From Candidatus Poribacteria bacterium (GTDB lineage Bacteria; Poribacteria; WGA-4E; WGA-3G), in contig JAPOQK010000010.1 in the NCBI GenBank assembly GCA_026710795.1, positions 1 to 42,393 on the forward strand: a stretch of 42,393 bases of DNA, written 5' to 3'. Below the pieces are notes generated by a model. The model was not told the DNA's origin. It did no database searches and worked only from the letters and a program-made list of their open reading frames with translations. Shown piece by piece: positions 1 to 8,036 of the stretch; the first letter of the stretch is position 1; every line of letters starts with the position of its first letter. The translations under genes were made by a program, and so were the position numbers.

Positions 1-265
1 GTAGGTCGGAGCGAGCGTAGCGACCTCCGACATCTCATCTTACATTCTGTTGAAAAGCGACCTCCGACATCTCATCTTACATTCTGTAGGAGCGACCTCC
101 TGGTCGCGATAATCCGTGTAGGTTGGAGCGAGCAAAGCGACCCCCGACATCTCATCTTACATTCTGTTGAAAAGCGACCTCCGACATCTCATCTTACATT
201 CTGTAGGAGCGACCTCTTGGTCGCGATAATCCGTGTAGGTCGGAGCGAGCAAAGCGACCCCCGAC
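1..265. repeat. 117-bp tandem repeat built from hairpin-forming units
   Basis: The same block starts at 1, 118 and 235, so the period is exactly 117 bp, with two full copies and a partial third. Each unit has a GTAGGTCGGAGCGAGC module that folds back on CTCCGAC, a shorter repeat of the same half (about 50-86 in the first unit), and a GCGACC-tcct-GGTCGC hairpin. The copies differ by a few substitutions only, which suggests recent duplication. Related single modules lie at 17816-17850 and 42271-42301. It has neither CRISPR-like unit length nor unique spacers. Confidence 0.9.
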
Positions 266-380
266 AAATAGCCAAAAAAGATACCAAAAACAATTATTTT
301 TTACCCCAAAAAACCGCAAAAAAACTGAGTTCAACAACCCACATACTCAGTCATACACTCACTTCATATCAACAACACCA

Positions 381-426
381 AAAAGATACCAGAGATGTCG
401 CCAAACAACACCGATTGGTATCTTTT
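381..426 (+). promoter_or_regulatory. 11-bp inverted repeat before a mini-ORF RBS
   Basis: AAAAGATACCA at 381-391 is perfectly complementary to TGGTATCTTTT at 416-426, with a 24-nt loop. A third copy of the left arm (AAAAAGATACCA, about 275-286) could pair with the same right arm, giving two mutually exclusive pairings. The right arm ends just before an AAAGGAGAT ribosome-binding site and the ATG at 444. This could be a translational or transcriptional switch, but that is inference from the layout. Confidence 0.4.
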
Positions 427-443
427 ACAAAGGAGATAAACCC

Positions 444-533
444 ATGAAATTCAATGACATACACAAACAATTCGCCGTCAAATCCTTCGCAAAAATGATG
501 ACACGATCAGAAATCCAAGGTAGGTCAAGATAA
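444..533 (+). pseudogene. 29-codon ORF probably cut short by a dispersed repeat
   Basis: An ATG with a good ribosome-binding site (AAAGGAGAT, 429-437) opens a 29-residue frame beginning MKFNDIHKQF. The last residues and the stop lie inside the dispersed repeat that starts at 517 with AAGGTAGGTCAAG, the same boundary as in the second copy at 18377. The simplest reading is that the repeat landed in a short gene and supplied the stop. I do not recognise the protein. It could also be a genuine leader peptide, or the good ribosome-binding site may be chance. Confidence 0.35.
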
Positions 534-700
534 AAAAAGACTAAAAAAAAGCAAAATAAAAAAAGTGAAATTCGCGTCACATTCCTTATCCTGACTGGAT
601 TCTTAACGTCACAGGTGACGTGCAAAACGTCACAATATTTAGCACATACTGATAAACAATGTAGGGTAAATTAACAGATATAGGTTTCGCTTCTCTCTAC
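517..700 (+). repeat. Dispersed ~185-bp element, copy 1
   Basis: This block matches 18377-18562 from end to end: AAGGTAGGTCAAGATA at the left, an A-rich tract, GAAATTCGCGTCACATTCC, a GTGACGT-gcaaa-ACGTCAC hairpin (615-633), then TTAACAGATATAGGTTTCGC and TTCTCTCTAC at the right. A shorter third copy lies on the minus strand at 42052-42133. No ORF is conserved between the copies. I see nothing further in 701-927 apart from an AAAGGAT ribosome-binding site for the next gene. Confidence 0.85.
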
Positions 701-927
701 CCGACCTACAAGAGATTATATTGAATTGTGAAAAATATATCCGAAAAAACTGAAAACTAAATAACCCTATCCTAATAAACGCAAATGAGACAATTATTAA
801 TAGAAATGGTATATTATGAAGGTTGTAAGAAATGACAATCTGGTCAACCATTTCAGGATTTTTACGTTTATTCAAAAATATAGTTGCTCTTTCTATTACA
901 AAATATAACATTTCAAAGGATAAATAA

Positions 928-3900
928 ATGAGAAATCTACTTACCTTATGCAGCATAATAATACTCCTTCTTTCTTGTAATCAAACAAAAGAACCAGCAG
1001 AAAATATAAAACGCGATTTAGTAATAAATGTCAGTACGGAAGTTGGAAAAGGCACCAATGAGCATGTTGGAAGTGCGATAGGTAAGGTACAACAAACGGA
1101 TGCCTTTTTATCAATATTAGTTCCAAGATATACACACGATAGACAAACACCTTATTCAATGCATATCTTGTTCTACAATATTGCAGGAAAGTTTTTTCAC
1201 GATCCGTCAAGAATTGAACAATCAAAAGAGGAATACGGTAATCGCGGAACTGTACGAACACTGATTACACACGTTGGTTATGAAAATGTTAAAACTGACA
1301 GTGGGCTCTTTCCAAATTGTCTTAAACAGAAAACCGTAGTAATTAATAATGATCCTGATAATCGCAATGAACTGGAAAGCGCGTTGGTAAATGGTACCCG
1401 CTATTTGTGGTTTGCACAAGGTGTTGGCATTGTGAAGATACAATATGAGCATTCAAACGGAATAGTCACAGAAGCGGAATTAATTGATTACAATATACCC
1501 GAAAAGAGTAATGCTTTTGTTCCATTAACACCCGACACAACATGGACATATAGATGGAAGAACGATTACTACAATCAAATTCTTATTGACACAATTTCAG
1601 TCCTGGAAAGGAATCCTAAAAGAGAAGGAATTCCTCTCAAAACAACAGTCACCTCTGAGAATGGAGAGCAGATGGGAGAGAATACATTTGAGATAATCAA
1701 ATCACAAATGTACTCAGAATTAGTTGTGGGTGGAGGAAGCATTGGAGGTAGTTACAAAGGTCGTGAATCAGTTTCAGGTTCGTCGAGTCTCTTTTTTCAT
1801 CATCTTAGTGCCATCTGGGCAAAACTTCTTCAACTCCCTATAACTATAGGAACAACTTGGGAACAGGAAGGGATGAATAATTCCCGCATACAGTCAACAT
1901 TAGTTGGTAATGAATCGGTTGAAATTGGACCTAACGAGTACCAAGAATGTCTAAAACTGAAATCTGTGTTCTCTGGAGCAACTGCTGACGAAAACGCAAA
2001 CGAGGATACACTTCAACGGATCGCATTATATAACGGAACCCGTTATCTCTGGTTCGCAAAAGGTATCGGTATTGTGAAAATGCGATATGAACATTCAAAC
2101 GGAATTGTCACTGAAGCAGAATTAACTGAATACAATGTGCCAGAAAAAAGCAATGAGTATTTCCCATTAAATATAGGTACAACATGGACGTATACATGGC
2201 ATAACGACTATCACTTTGCACCAATGACTGAGAAAGTTAAGGTCGTTGAACATGGTAGTGGTTTTGAAACACCGTTGAGTCATGCACGGTATGTTGTCAC
2301 TGTTTCTGAAGATAAACCGTCAGAAGCAAAGATCGAATGCACATTTACACCTGTTGAGAAAAATGGGAAAATAATTAAGTTGCGTCAAGGCACAGATGAT
2401 GCTTATATCCCAAGCCATACTATCACTTTAGTAGATTCAAAGAGACAAATATCTAATCGGTCAGGACGTGCTGAAGGTTGGAAATTTAAATTTCCGCGCG
2501 GATATATATCTCCACTGAAATTAACCTATGATGTTTCCTTAGAAAATGCGCAACGGCTAAAAACAATTAGAGAAAATCGTAGGGAAGAACAGGGTTTGCC
2601 ACAGGAATTCCGATTTCAAACATTGGAACCTAATCTAATGAATGACAGAATGTTTTGGATTGGAAAAGCGTTATTTATGGTGGGTGGGACAAACAGAGAT
2701 ATTGAAGTATCATTTAATCTTCCTGATGGATGGAATGCATCAACACCGTGGAGAAGAATCGGAACAAAGGATAATCACTACACAGTAACAGATCAATCTG
2801 AACTAATAAATTCCTTATTACTCATTGGACAACATAAAGAGGAAATAGCAAAGTCAGGTAAGGTGAATGTAACACTGGCAATTGGAGGTAACCTTAGTCC
2901 TTATGAGAAGCTAATTGATGACACTGTCGAAAATTATCTGAGTGCATATTCAAGCATATTTAATGATGGTCCAGATGATAAAGTGTTATTCATTATAAAT
3001 CCTAATCAAGCAGATGATCAAAAAGGTGGAGAAGGTCTCGGTATTACCAGAAGCGTCAGTATTCTAATGGACAACTACTTAGATGAAATGGACAAACATT
3101 TGTGGGCACCATTCATCGGACATGAAGTTTTTCATGTTTGGAATGGACTGACTGCATTGGAACCATTTAGTGGTCACGAACATTGGTTTCAAGAAGGTGT
3201 AACAGAATATTATTCAAATCTTGCTTCATTGAAACTTGGTTATCTTACTGAAAGTGAATATTTGGACCGATTGGAAAATGCTTGTGAAGTGTATCTGTCA
3301 GCATTAGATGAATTCTCAATTAGTGAGGCAAGAGATTTACGATTGAGTTATCAGGGTGGTAATATCATTGCTGCTGCCTTGGATTATGAAATTAGAGAAC
3401 ATAAGAAAAACAGAAAAAGTTTAAATCACGTCATGGAGTTGATGTATCAGCAATTTGATAATGTCAATGTAGAATATACACAAAGGGATATTATAAACAC
3501 TATCAATAAAGTTGCAGGTAAGGATTTTGAACCGTTCTTTCAGAAATATATTGAAGGAAAAGAACAACTCCCACTGGTAGAATATTTTGACAAAGCAGGT
3601 TTAGATGTAATCGTAACCAATGAGGAATTGCCGACCTCGGACTATGTGAACGAAGTTGTTAGGAGTAGTTTGGCTTTGCAAACTAATGTTCGAGTAATTG
3701 GATTCAATGGAGTTCGTATTGGCAAGCTGAAAGAACTCAGAAAAATCGCAAAACACTGGAAGTCGGGAGAAGTCGCAACATTAGTATATGAAAACAATGG
3801 AAAACCACTTGCGGACACTACTGAATTGAAAGGTGTAACAGAAACTCCTCCGACTGAATCAGAATTAGTTGTCCGTATCACCGAAAAGGTCAAAAAGACT

Positions 3901-3945
3901 AAATTACAACGTGCTATCTTTAGAGATTTATTTAGATCAAATTAA
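928..3945 (+). CDS. Large lipoprotein metallopeptidase, M61-like with C-terminal PDZ
   Basis: The 1005-residue product has a lipoprotein signal peptide (lipobox LLSC, Cys17), so it should be anchored in a membrane facing the periplasm or the cell surface. HEVFH at 732-736, followed by EHWFQEGVTEYY with Glu756 as the likely third zinc ligand, matches the gluzincin motif of family M61 (glycyl aminopeptidase-like). A PDZ-like segment follows near 890-950, as in M61 proteins. The N-terminal half is unusual: a unit of about 60 residues (YLWFAQGVGIVK... then TTWTYRW) occurs at about 155-215 and again at 369-429, about 214 residues apart, so a whole domain was duplicated. The start follows AAAGGAT. 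The cyclase gene begins 19 bp after the stop, probably in the same operon. Peptidase class is fairly safe; the substrate is unknown. Confidence 0.8.
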   Translation: MRNLLTLCSIIILLLSCNQTKEPAENIKRDLVINVSTEVGKGTNEHVGSAIGKVQQTDAFLSILVPRYTHDRQTPYSMHILFYNIAGKFFHDPSRIEQSKEEYGNRGTVRTLITHVGYENVKTDSGLFPNCLKQKTVVINNDPDNRNELESALVNGTRYLWFAQGVGIVKIQYEHSNGIVTEAELIDYNIPEKSNAFVPLTPDTTWTYRWKNDYYNQILIDTISVLERNPKREGIPLKTTVTSENGEQMGENTFEIIKSQMYSELVVGGGSIGGSYKGRESVSGSSSLFFHHLSAIWAKLLQLPITIGTTWEQEGMNNSRIQSTLVGNESVEIGPNEYQECLKLKSVFSGATADENANEDTLQRIALYNGTRYLWFAKGIGIVKMRYEHSNGIVTEAELTEYNVPEKSNEYFPLNIGTTWTYTWHNDYHFAPMTEKVKVVEHGSGFETPLSHARYVVTVSEDKPSEAKIECTFTPVEKNGKIIKLRQGTDDAYIPSHTITLVDSKRQISNRSGRAEGWKFKFPRGYISPLKLTYDVSLENAQRLKTIRENRREEQGLPQEFRFQTLEPNLMNDRMFWIGKALFMVGGTNRDIEVSFNLPDGWNASTPWRRIGTKDNHYTVTDQSELINSLLLIGQHKEEIAKSGKVNVTLAIGGNLSPYEKLIDDTVENYLSAYSSIFNDGPDDKVLFIINPNQADDQKGGEGLGITRSVSILMDNYLDEMDKHLWAPFIGHEVFHVWNGLTALEPFSGHEHWFQEGVTEYYSNLASLKLGYLTESEYLDRLENACEVYLSALDEFSISEARDLRLSYQGGNIIAAALDYEIREHKKNRKSLNHVMELMYQQFDNVNVEYTQRDIINTINKVAGKDFEPFFQKYIEGKEQLPLVEYFDKAGLDVIVTNEELPTSDYVNEVVRSSLALQTNVRVIGFNGVRIGKLKELRKIAKHWKSGEVATLVYENNGKPLADTTELKGVTETPPTESELVVRITEKVKKTKLQRAIFRDLFRSN

Positions 3946-3964
3946 CAATTGAATTGGAGGAACA

Positions 3965-5044
3965 ATGTTTATCAAAACGAAATACATCGTGCTGTTTATA
4001 GTTATTTTGGGATTATCTATACTATCAGTGAATTATCTGTTATATGATAATTTCATAAACGCGGGAAGATTATCACAGGGACATGGAGTGGATTTATTGC
4101 CGCCGCCGCCTCCTCCGAAGCCTAAAGTGCGGAAACCTATCGTCAAAAAGATACTTACACCGCAAAACCCAAAACAACAAAAAACATGGTTCCCCTCAGA
4201 ATGGGGGGCAGATGACCGACGTGGTGCTGCAAACCGACTAACACCGCAAAAAGTGTTACAAGCTGCCAGTTTAATCAAAACTGGTAAGGTCTATCAACTT
4301 GGAAGGGTTTTTGAAAGTGGAATCCCTGTTTTCGGGACGCGCCATTATAGTTTACGTATTCCTGAAATGTCTGGTCCACTCGGTGATAACAAAACAACTT
4401 GGTTTGAGGAGATATTCAGTGGAGAAATAGGTCAAATCGGCACGCAATTTGACGGACTTGGTCATATTGGAATCGGGGACATGTTCTATAACGGATTAAA
4501 CCGACACAATTTTGCTAAAGCCGAGGGTTTGGAAGAACTCGGTGTCGAGAATGTAGGACCTATCGTAACACGTGGGGTGCTGATTGATGTTGCAGGTTTT
4601 AAAGGTGTTGAAACCCTCGGTGATAGTTATGAAATTACACGCGCTGATTTAGAGGGAGCATTGGATAAACAAGGAGTGAAAATAACACCAGGAGACGTTA
4701 TCGTAATTCACACAGGTTGGGGAAAATACTGGATGACTGATAATGAACGTTATAGCAAGACCGAACCGGGAATCGGTATGGAAGCAGGACAATACCTCGT
4801 AGAGCAAAAGATTGTAATGGTATGTAGTGATAATTGGGGTATAGAAGTAGTTCCAAATCCCGATGAATCACTCGCATTTCCAGTACATCAGTTGTTTATC
4901 GTCAAACACGGTATCTACAATCTTGAAAACATAATTACCGAGGAATTGGCTTCTGCGAAAGTCTACGAATTTGCATTCTGTTTCGCACCACTTCGCCTGA
5001 AAGGTGCATCTGGTTCTCCAGGTAACCCAATCGCAATTCATTAA
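3965..5044 (+). CDS. Membrane-anchored cyclase-family (kynurenine formamidase-like) hydrolase
   Basis: The 359-residue protein starts with a hydrophobic anchor (about residues 8-27) and a proline-rich linker containing six prolines in a row. A cyclase-family domain (Pfam Cyclase, metal-dependent hydrolases related to kynurenine formamidase) follows from about residue 75. Its metal motif reads GTQFDGLGH (159-167), where the family usually has GTHxDxPxH, so one expected His is Gln161 while Asp163 and His167 remain. GDVIVIHTGWGKYW is also typical of the family. The start has GGAGG six bases upstream. It follows the M61-like gene by 19 bp and is closed by a strong terminator. An anchored, proline-spaced form suggests work in the periplasm. 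The substrate cannot be told. Confidence 0.8.
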   Translation: MFIKTKYIVLFIVILGLSILSVNYLLYDNFINAGRLSQGHGVDLLPPPPPPKPKVRKPIVKKILTPQNPKQQKTWFPSEWGADDRRGAANRLTPQKVLQAASLIKTGKVYQLGRVFESGIPVFGTRHYSLRIPEMSGPLGDNKTTWFEEIFSGEIGQIGTQFDGLGHIGIGDMFYNGLNRHNFAKAEGLEELGVENVGPIVTRGVLIDVAGFKGVETLGDSYEITRADLEGALDKQGVKITPGDVIVIHTGWGKYWMTDNERYSKTEPGIGMEAGQYLVEQKIVMVCSDNWGIEVVPNPDESLAFPVHQLFIVKHGIYNLENIITEELASAKVYEFAFCFAPLRLKGASGSPGNPIAIH

Positions 5045-5051
5045 CCTACAC

Positions 5052-5080
5052 GGGACTGCATACAAGCAGTCCCATTTATT
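5052..5080 (+). terminator. Intrinsic terminator after the cyclase gene
   Basis: GGGACTGC (5052-5059) and GCAGTCCC (5066-5073) form a perfect 8-bp stem with a 6-nt loop, followed by the T-rich ATTTATT. It begins 8 bases after the cyclase stop codon and separates that operon from the sigma-54-type promoter downstream. Confidence 0.85.
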
Positions 5081-5106
5081 CAATATTAATTCACACCTGC
5101 ACAAAT

Positions 5107-5144
5107 ATGTACATATAATTTCCTTATTGCCCCTTTATGTGCAT
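5107..5144 (+). promoter_or_regulatory. Putative activator (enhancer) site, copy A
   Basis: ATGTACAT (5107-5114) and ATGTGCAT (5137-5144) are near-palindromes exactly 30 bp apart, with TGCCC at 5128-5132 between them. GTACAT, 13 nt, TGCCC, 4 nt, ATGTGCA, 50 nt, then the -24 element of a sigma-54-type promoter: the same order and spacing occurs at 41723-41757 on the minus strand. The intervening bases are not conserved, so this is not a copied repeat. Binding of a bacterial enhancer-binding protein is inferred. Confidence 0.7.
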
Positions 5145-5193
5145 GTCCCACCTTGATTTGCCTATATTTCAGGGTAATTTACTACTTTGAAAT

Positions 5194-5209
5194 TGGCACA
5201 ATAATTGCT
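5194..5209 (+). promoter_or_regulatory. Sigma-54-type -24/-12 promoter
   Basis: TGGCAC (5194-5199), 5 nt, TTGC (5205-5208) then T matches the RpoN consensus at every key base with correct spacing. Transcription would start near 5220, about 30 bases before the ATG at 5250. TGATTAATCA, a perfect palindrome, overlaps the start region. No sigma-54 or activator gene is in this window. Confidence 0.75.
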
Positions 5210-5249
5210 GATTAATCATCAGAGATTCAGACCATAGGAGATCAATATT

Positions 5250-6464
5250 ATGTGTAAAATATTTGAAAATTTGAGTTTTGCTATTATTATATTAATATTC
5301 ACCATTACAATTAATTCTGGTTGTGTTTTGAGTGTAATAGAACAGAATGAAAATGTAGGCGTAGTTGAAAAACCGCAGCAGTCTATATTCACTGTAATAA
5401 ACACTACAGATGTTAAGAATCCCTCAATCACAAGTTCAATTCATTTACCATTTCGTTCAGGTTTGAATAATAATGTTATTCTTTCAAGAAAATATGCTTA
5501 TGTAACAACTGAAACAGAATTACTCATCATAGATATCTCCAACCCGCAACAGCCTTCGTATCAAACTTCAATATCATTCCCTGAAGCAATTGGTAAAGCA
5601 CATATTTCTGACAAGCATGTAATTGTAGCAAGTAAAAATAAATTCTATCTCGTAGATTGTTCTAATCCGCTTCAACCTGCACTTCAATCTCAGGCAAGTC
5701 TACACCATTCAAATGAGATAAGTAAATTTGACATTCATGATTCTTACTTATATGTAAAGGATGTTAATGACTATATACACATCTATCACTTGGCTAATGA
5801 TAACTTTATACCAGTTAAGTCTGTTGAAATAGAATTTCCTTCAGGTTTAGTCGGAGTAAAAGCAATGGGGGAAGATGTTAAACAGATTGTGTTGAAGCAT
5901 AGGACTGCAAGTGACTCAAGTTGGTCTTTAGTCACAGATGCAACCGATCTATTAGAGTTCAACTGCGTCCATCCGAAAGTGAGAAGTTCTAACGGTCATC
6001 TTGTGTTTGCAAGTCGTAGGTATCCATGTGACGATATTACTATAGTCTTAGGACGAGACCGGTATACTCCTTTTACTTGGAAATGGATTGAAGACTACAA
6101 CTTAGAAGCTAACTATCTTGCACATCTATACCTTACAGGGAAAAAGACACTTCCAAAGGGAATACCTACAGATGTTTTATATGATAATAGATACAAAATT
6201 CAGTTTGTCTCACAAGACCAATGGACACACACGATCGAATATGAACCAAATCAATTATTAGGTATCCTCACAGATTTTCAAATTTACGAAAATTTTCTAT
6301 ACGTAGCAAATTCAAAAGGCTTTCTTTCTATTTTAGATCTTGATGTCCATAAAAACAAGCGATTTATTTCTGCTATCACAATTCAATCTCAACAACCATC
6401 AAGTTTAGCAGTTGAAAAAAACCACGTCTATATGTTAGCAGTGTCAATAGTACAAAATGATTGA
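5250..6464 (+). CDS. LVIVD-repeat lipoprotein
   Basis: The 404-residue protein has an N-terminal hydrophobic segment ending in NSGC (Cys25), a likely lipobox. The body carries repeated units such as LLIIDISNPQQPSYQ and FYLVDCSNPLQPALQ, the signature of LVIVD repeats, which build beta-propeller-like surface or periplasmic proteins. The last part (ILDLDVHKNKRF) has another degenerate unit. No catalytic motif is visible, so a binding or scaffold role is more likely than enzyme activity. The start follows TAGGAG about ten bases upstream and sits downstream of the sigma-54-type promoter. The next gene begins 46 bp later on the same strand and may be co-transcribed. Confidence 0.7.
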   Translation: MCKIFENLSFAIIILIFTITINSGCVLSVIEQNENVGVVEKPQQSIFTVINTTDVKNPSITSSIHLPFRSGLNNNVILSRKYAYVTTETELLIIDISNPQQPSYQTSISFPEAIGKAHISDKHVIVASKNKFYLVDCSNPLQPALQSQASLHHSNEISKFDIHDSYLYVKDVNDYIHIYHLANDNFIPVKSVEIEFPSGLVGVKAMGEDVKQIVLKHRTASDSSWSLVTDATDLLEFNCVHPKVRSSNGHLVFASRRYPCDDITIVLGRDRYTPFTWKWIEDYNLEANYLAHLYLTGKKTLPKGIPTDVLYDNRYKIQFVSQDQWTHTIEYEPNQLLGILTDFQIYENFLYVANSKGFLSILDLDVHKNKRFISAITIQSQQPSSLAVEKNHVYMLAVSIVQND

Positions 6465-6510
6465 AAGATAATATATAAGTGTAGACCGTATAACTCAAGG
6501 AAATGGTCCT

Positions 6511-7308
6511 GTGAAACTACCAACAGTATCTATAGCATCACACAACATCACACGACTAATCATCGGTGGTAATCCATATAGTGGTATCTCACACCAATCT
6601 CCTGCTGCATCAAAAACTATGGAGGATTACTATACGACACGACAGATTATGGATGACCTCGCGCAAGCAGAACAGAGCGGTATCAACACTGTGCTTGCAC
6701 GTGCGGATAGGCATATCATGCGTGCATTAAATGAATATTGGAACGAAGGCGGAACAATTCAGTGGATTGCACAGACACCAAAACAGACAGAATATAGCGA
6801 ACTGAATAAGTACCTAAAGATAATTGCACGATATAACCCCATTGCTATATATCATCACGGAGGCACTACCGATGAACTGTATGCTGAAGGAAAACTCAAT
6901 TCGCTTATAGATTTTGTTTCAGGTGTGCGTGATCTCGGTTGTGCAGTAGGTATCGGAACGCATGATCCGCAGATTCTCAAGTATTGCTACACAGAAGGAT
7001 ATAACGTTGACTTTTTTGTATGTGCTCTGTATAATCATACACGACATAGAGAATTGTACTTGCCAGACGACCGTGATACCGCTGTCTCTGTCATACAAGC
7101 AGTACCACTACCAATAATTGCGATCAAAGTTTTAGCCGCAGGAAGAAACGAACCTACAGCAGCATTTCAGTTTGCACTTGATAATATCAAACCAGTTGAT
7201 GCTATGGCGGTTGGAATGTATACCCAATTCCATCCTGACCAGATTCGACAAAATACTACAACTGTTGCTAAACTCATTAGGAAATGTGAATATGGAGCGA
7301 ATTGTTGA
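6511..7308 (+). CDS. TIM-barrel (aldo/keto reductase-like) protein of unknown function
   Basis: The 265-residue protein begins with GTG after AAGGAAA. The opening ITRLIIGGNPYSGISH recalls the first strand and glycine-rich turn of aldo/keto-reductase-type barrels. Alternating strand-helix segments follow (AIYHHGGTTDE, AVGIGTHDP, PIIAIKVLAAGR), as in a TIM barrel. I cannot find a complete AKR catalytic tetrad, so the reaction is left open. It overlaps the next gene (methyltransferase) by 17 bp in another frame, which implies translational coupling and a shared role. Length is short for a full AKR, so a related sugar isomerase-like barrel is an alternative. Confidence 0.6.
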   Translation: MKLPTVSIASHNITRLIIGGNPYSGISHQSPAASKTMEDYYTTRQIMDDLAQAEQSGINTVLARADRHIMRALNEYWNEGGTIQWIAQTPKQTEYSELNKYLKIIARYNPIAIYHHGGTTDELYAEGKLNSLIDFVSGVRDLGCAVGIGTHDPQILKYCYTEGYNVDFFVCALYNHTRHRELYLPDDRDTAVSVIQAVPLPIIAIKVLAAGRNEPTAAFQFALDNIKPVDAMAVGMYTQFHPDQIRQNTTTVAKLIRKCEYGANC

Positions 7309-7945
7309 ACAGGAAGTGATGGATACAGCAGAAGCTGCAGAAGCTTATGATGCTATGGGACACGGTGAGGTAGACCAAGCTTTTGTTGATCGTGTCATCA
7401 CTCTTGGAGCAAACAAGGGTCATTTTCTTGATGTTGGCACAGGTCCCGCACAAATTCCCATCATTCTTGCACAACTTTGTCCAGATATCCACATCACAGC
7501 CATTGACTTATCGCAAGAGATGTTAAAGATAGCAAAAAGACATATTCATGATGCTGGTCTTACTGATCGGATTACACTGGAACATGTGGATGCTAAAACC
7601 CTACCATATCCTGATAACACCTTTGACGGTCTCATTTCCAACAGTATCGTTCATCATATACACGATGCATTGACAGCACTTCAAGAGATGGGTAGAGTTG
7701 TCAAACCCAATGTTCCGGTTTTAATCCGCGATCTTATCCGACCTGATACACCAGCAGATGCACAAGCATTTGTAGATCAATATGCTGCTAATGATACACC
7801 CCACCAACAAAAACTCTATTACGATTCCTTCCTTGCTGCTTTCACGCTCGCTGAAGTTAAACAGATGTTGTTACAGACGGATCTGTCAAATGCTGTTGTA
7901 GTTCAGAGTACAGATAGACATTGGTCAATTGAACATGCTGTATAA
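7292..7945 (+). CDS. Class I SAM-dependent methyltransferase
   Basis: The protein has about 217 residues from the ATG at 7292. I chose this start because AGGAA lies just upstream and the family match begins here; an in-frame upstream ATG at 7172 would run deep inside the preceding gene. FLDVGTGPAQIPI is motif I for SAM binding, ITAIDLSQEML carries the acidic residue of motif II, and DNTFDGLISNSIVHHI is the post-motif region of UbiE/Methyltransf_11-type enzymes. The acceptor substrate is not evident. It overlaps the barrel gene by 17 bp. No clear terminator follows. Confidence 0.8.
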   Translation: MERIVEQEVMDTAEAAEAYDAMGHGEVDQAFVDRVITLGANKGHFLDVGTGPAQIPIILAQLCPDIHITAIDLSQEMLKIAKRHIHDAGLTDRITLEHVDAKTLPYPDNTFDGLISNSIVHHIHDALTALQEMGRVVKPNVPVLIRDLIRPDTPADAQAFVDQYAANDTPHQQKLYYDSFLAAFTLAEVKQMLLQTDLSNAVVVQSTDRHWSIEHAV

Positions 7946-7974
7946 TCTATATCCATTTAATGTATGATTTACAT

Positions 7975-8003
7975 TTGACGTAATGATTTACCTATGCTAT
8001 GGT
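7975..8003 (+). promoter_or_regulatory. Sigma-70-type promoter for the alcohol dehydrogenase
   Basis: TTGACG (7975-7980), a 17-bp spacer and TATGGT (7998-8003) lie about 33 bases before the ATG at 8037. The -35 matches consensus at 5 of 6 bases and the -10 at 4 of 6. Confidence 0.5.
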
Positions 8004-8036
8004 TTATATAGATTTATTGCTATGATGGAGGACTAA

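Noticed and set aside
1..265. CRISPR-like array
   Set aside because: The period of 117 bp, repeated internal sequence and lack of unique spacers or cas genes rule it out.
217..447. 76-residue plus-strand ORF
   Set aside because: It starts inside the tandem repeat, has low-complexity content and no ribosome-binding site.
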